This document shows positions 60,746 to 64,000 of a DNA stretch of 64,000 nucleotides, one piece after another; within the stretch, counting starts at the first letter, position 1, and every line of letters begins with the position of its first letter. This DNA is from Sinohyriopsis cumingii (Eukaryota; Mollusca; Bivalvia; Unionida; Unionidae). Location of the stretch: NCBI GenBank assembly GCA_028554795.2, contig CM068842.1, positions 47,699,574 through 47,763,573 on the forward strand. Reading direction: 5' to 3'. The position numbers and the translations under genes were made by a program. Under the pieces are notes generated by a model. It did not search any database and was not told the DNA's origin. It saw only the letters and a list, made by a program, of their open reading frames with translations.

Positions 60746-61994
60746 GGCAAAATATTTGGTGGATGAAAGTAAAGAATGCAACAGTTTCTACTTTCTAATT
60801 TAGTGTAAATAAAGGAAACAACTCAAAAGAGATATACAAGGATCAAAATAGGTCAGATCAAAGTGTAACTTGACTTGCCCATCCAACCTATGCAAACAAA
60901 CTTTTTATTTAATTAAAATAGTCACTACTACTACTACCATTATTATTACTATTATTTGACAATGTGTAATATTATATTACTACCATTATTATTACTATTA
61001 TTTGACAATGTTGATATTATATTACTTCTATCACAAGATAACAGGCAAATAACTTGTGTAATAATTAACCTCAATATGGATCAGAAAAATTTGAATGAGA
61101 TACAAGTGTTTTACTGTTATCTGACAATAGGCATTTGTCTTATTAAAAAAGATATCATTACTGCAGTAAAGTACTGCATATTGTCATATTGTCCACCCAC
61201 CCCAAATGTTAACTTTTTGCACACTGGCATTTTAAGCAGATTTACTATGTTGGGAATATACATTATATGTGTAAGCTGTAAAGTAGGTGACATACTGATA
61301 TAGAAGGCATGGAAAATCACCAGTATAATCTCATGCCCTGGAGAGGTTTTTCTGGGGGTAGGGGGAAGGTTAAGTTCAAGTCTAGAAATCCATAAAGTGG
61401 CAAAACTTATTGATACTAAAGAAGAGGATTGAACCCAACCAAGTGTATCATCAAATCTGAGACAAAATCCAATCAATCAGATTCTATTGTCAAAATTTTT
61501 GGGGTTTTTTGTTGTTGTTTTTTATAATTTTAATATCTAATATATCCTTAAGATTTGGAAGTGACATGGAGAGGAGTGTGGGGAGTGGGCATCTTTAAAA
61601 TCCAAACCAGCGTAAATATGCTGGGACAGGGCTGTGAGGTGTCCACATAAGAAAAAAAGTCAGAAGGTCTATCACCATTATTAACAATCAGTTTATATGT
61701 AAATATTAGGCAAAGGTTCCTTAAAGAGAGTGGACCAGTCTGAATTCACATTTGTCTGTCTCCTATGGTAGCATGATAATAACCAGAAGTGCCAATGAAA
61801 CATTATTAAAGATACAGCGCCCTCTGTAAGAAAATGGCTGAATGTGTCAGAAACATTGGGAAATTAAGGCTAATTTTTCTTTTGTAAATGAGTTGACCAG
61901 TGGAACTCAAATTTTATAGCTGTAATAAATAAAATAAACTTTATCACTGACATGTATATTAGAGTTCTACTCTTTGTATATGCTGTTTAATGAC

Positions 61995-63332
61995 CAAGCC
62001 CTGGACAGAATCTATCAGTAACCAAAATGCCTCCAAAGATACTACACTACCTCACAGAATCTATCAGTAACCAAAATGCCTTCAAAGATACTACACTACG
62101 TCACAGAATCTATCAGTAACCAAAATGCCTCCATAGATACTACACTACCTCACAGAATCTATCAGTAACCATAATGCCTCAAAAGATACTACACTACCTC
62201 ACAGAATCTATCAGTAACCAAAATGCCTCCATAGATACTACACTACCTCACAGAATCTATCAGTAACCAAAATGCCTCCATAGATACTACACTACCTCAC
62301 AGAATCTATCAGTAACCAAAATGCCTCCATAGATACTACACTACCTCACAGAATCTATCAGTAACCAAAATGCCTCCATAGATACTACACTACCTCACAG
62401 AATCTATCAGTAACCAAAATGCCTCCAAAGATACTACACTACGTCACAGAATCTATCAGTAACCAAAATGCCTCCATAGATACTACACTACCTCACAGAA
62501 TCTATCAGTAACCAAAATGCCTCCATAGATACTACACTACCTCACAGAATCTATCAGTAACCAAAATGCCTCCATAGATACTACACTACCTCACAGAATC
62601 TATCAGTAACCAAAATGCCTCCATAGATTCTACACTACCTCACAGAATCTATCAGTAACCAAAATGCCTCCATAGATACTACACTACCTCACAGAATCTA
62701 TCAGTAACCAAAATGCCTCCATAGATACTACACTACCTCACAGAATCTATCAGTAACCAAAATGCCTCCATAGATACTACACTACCTCACAGAATCTATC
62801 AGTAACCAAAATGCCTCCATAGATACTACACTACGTCACAGAATCTATCAGTAACCAAAATGCCTCCATAGATTCTACACTACGTCACAGAATCTATCAG
62901 TAACCAAAATGCCTCCATAGATACTACACTACCTCACAGAATCTATCAGTAACCAAAATGCCTCCATAGATACTACACTACCTCACAGAATCTATCAGTA
63001 ACCAAAATGCCTCCATAGATACTACACTACCTCACAGAATCTATCAGTAACCAAAATGCCTCCATAGATACTACACTACCTCACAGAATCTATCAGTAAC
63101 CAAAATGCCTCCATTGATACTACACTACCTCACAGAATCTATCAGTAACCAAAATGCCTCCAAAGATACTACACTACCTCACAGAATCTATCAGTAACCA
63201 AAATGCCTCCATAGATACTACACTACCTCACAGAATCTATCAGTAACCAAAATGCCTCCATAGATACTACACTACCTCACAGAATCTATCAGTAACCAAA
63301 ATGCCTCCATAGATACTACACTACCTCACAGA
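61995..63332. repeat. 49-bp minisatellite, about 27 copies
   Basis: The unit contains cctcacagaatctatcagta, accaaaatgcctccatagat and actacacta. Copies are almost identical, differing mainly by cctcac/cgtcac and atagat/aaagat. This suggests recent expansion or homogenisation. Confidence 0.97.
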
Positions 63333-64000
63333 AAAAAAGCTTACAAAGACTGTGATCTTTATTTGCATAATATAAATGATGGCTACCATTCGCTGGAGAC
63401 TTTTTTAGGGTGGGATACAGGTTGAGGCTGGCTATAATAGGAAATATTTTCTAATTATATGTCAGCATTTCAGCCGATAAACTAGGTCATGTTTATAGCT
63501 AGTTCGACAAAATTTAACATAACAATACCATTAAATGGCAAAAGATATTCAGCAAACTAAACCAATCTTATAAAAATTTTGTTATAGTTAAATATTTTAT
63601 AAAAATAAGCTATTATATTGAAGAGAACAACAATGAATATGATGTAATGTGCTTACAATGTCTTGTTTATGAAAAAAAAGTACTTAAGAATTTAGAAAAA
63701 GATAATATATCTGGGGAATTTCTAGAGAATCAATTGTAGAGGCAAGTTGACAAATTGAAGGTTGATAGCAGATGATAAAGTAGGTGTTGGACAACTTCTT
63801 GCAAAATTTGAAACTTGGATTAAGATACAGTATTGTTCTAAGGTAACCATTTGTATGTTTTAAATAATGTATTTATTAGTATGATTCTAAAAGATAATAA
63901 TAAATAGGTTTTTCTGGGTTACAAGTTCAAGAAGGTCATAGAGTAGGTCTTCATGTTGACATTTTAAAATCACATTTTAATATGCATTTAGAATAGAAAT
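63333..64000. other. Right edge: no feature recognised
   Basis: AT-rich sequence after the 49-bp array. The upstream exon(s) of the minus-strand gene were not found here. Confidence 0.6.

Overview
This is an animal nuclear genome window, most likely from a mollusc. It is AT-rich, and it carries one long minus-strand gene split by kilobase-sized GT-AG introns. The introns hold tRNA-derived SINEs, diverged GTGACCTTGACC-type repeats, foldback elements and Ty3-type retroelement debris of kinds I associate with mollusc genomes. No operons, bacterial features, CRISPR arrays, rRNA genes or intact tRNA genes were seen.

Gene. I could assemble 14 minus-strand exons between 59962 and 15512 by hand. Every junction is GT-AG and all reading phases agree: 5,767 nt with 1,922 complete codons and no internal stop. 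The first visible exon (59962-55938) is 4,025 nt. It encodes a Ser/Asp/Asn-rich, mostly disordered region containing a short segment like the IP3-receptor-binding motif of the KRAP/ITPRID/Tespa1 family. Two small exons follow (52515-52415 and 48454-48384), then a Ser-Pro/Arg exon, then ten exons of which nine are almost pure coiled coil. The 5' end lies beyond 64000. The 3' end lies left of 15512 and was not found. The gene may encode a large scaffold linking a disordered signalling or IP3R-binding region to a long rod. That function is inference.

Layout. 1-15511: no exon recognised; SINEs, GTGACCTTGACC-type repeats, LTR-retroelement pieces (5.2-11.1 kb) and a 1.9-kb 38-bp minisatellite. 15.5-44.2 kb: eleven coiled-coil and linker exons, with introns full of minisatellites, the largest being 3.6 kb of 37-bp units at 38.2-41.8 kb. 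44.2-55.9 kb: the two small exons, a cluster of foldback elements, a 238-bp TA microsatellite, a decayed protein-coding relic (54090-55045) and a 49-bp minisatellite that overlaps the splice donor of the giant exon. 56-60 kb: the giant exon. 60-64 kb: upstream intron with two more arrays.

The most notable signal is at 54.1-55.95 kb. The tandem unit contains the end of the giant exon plus its 5' splice site, and behind the array lies about 950 bp of former coding sequence broken by at least six frame changes. The relic ends in a donor-like site of the same phase. The simplest reading is that the end of an exon was turned into intron after a minisatellite supplied a new donor. Two other exons also have tandem arrays built from, or abutting, their splice acceptors.
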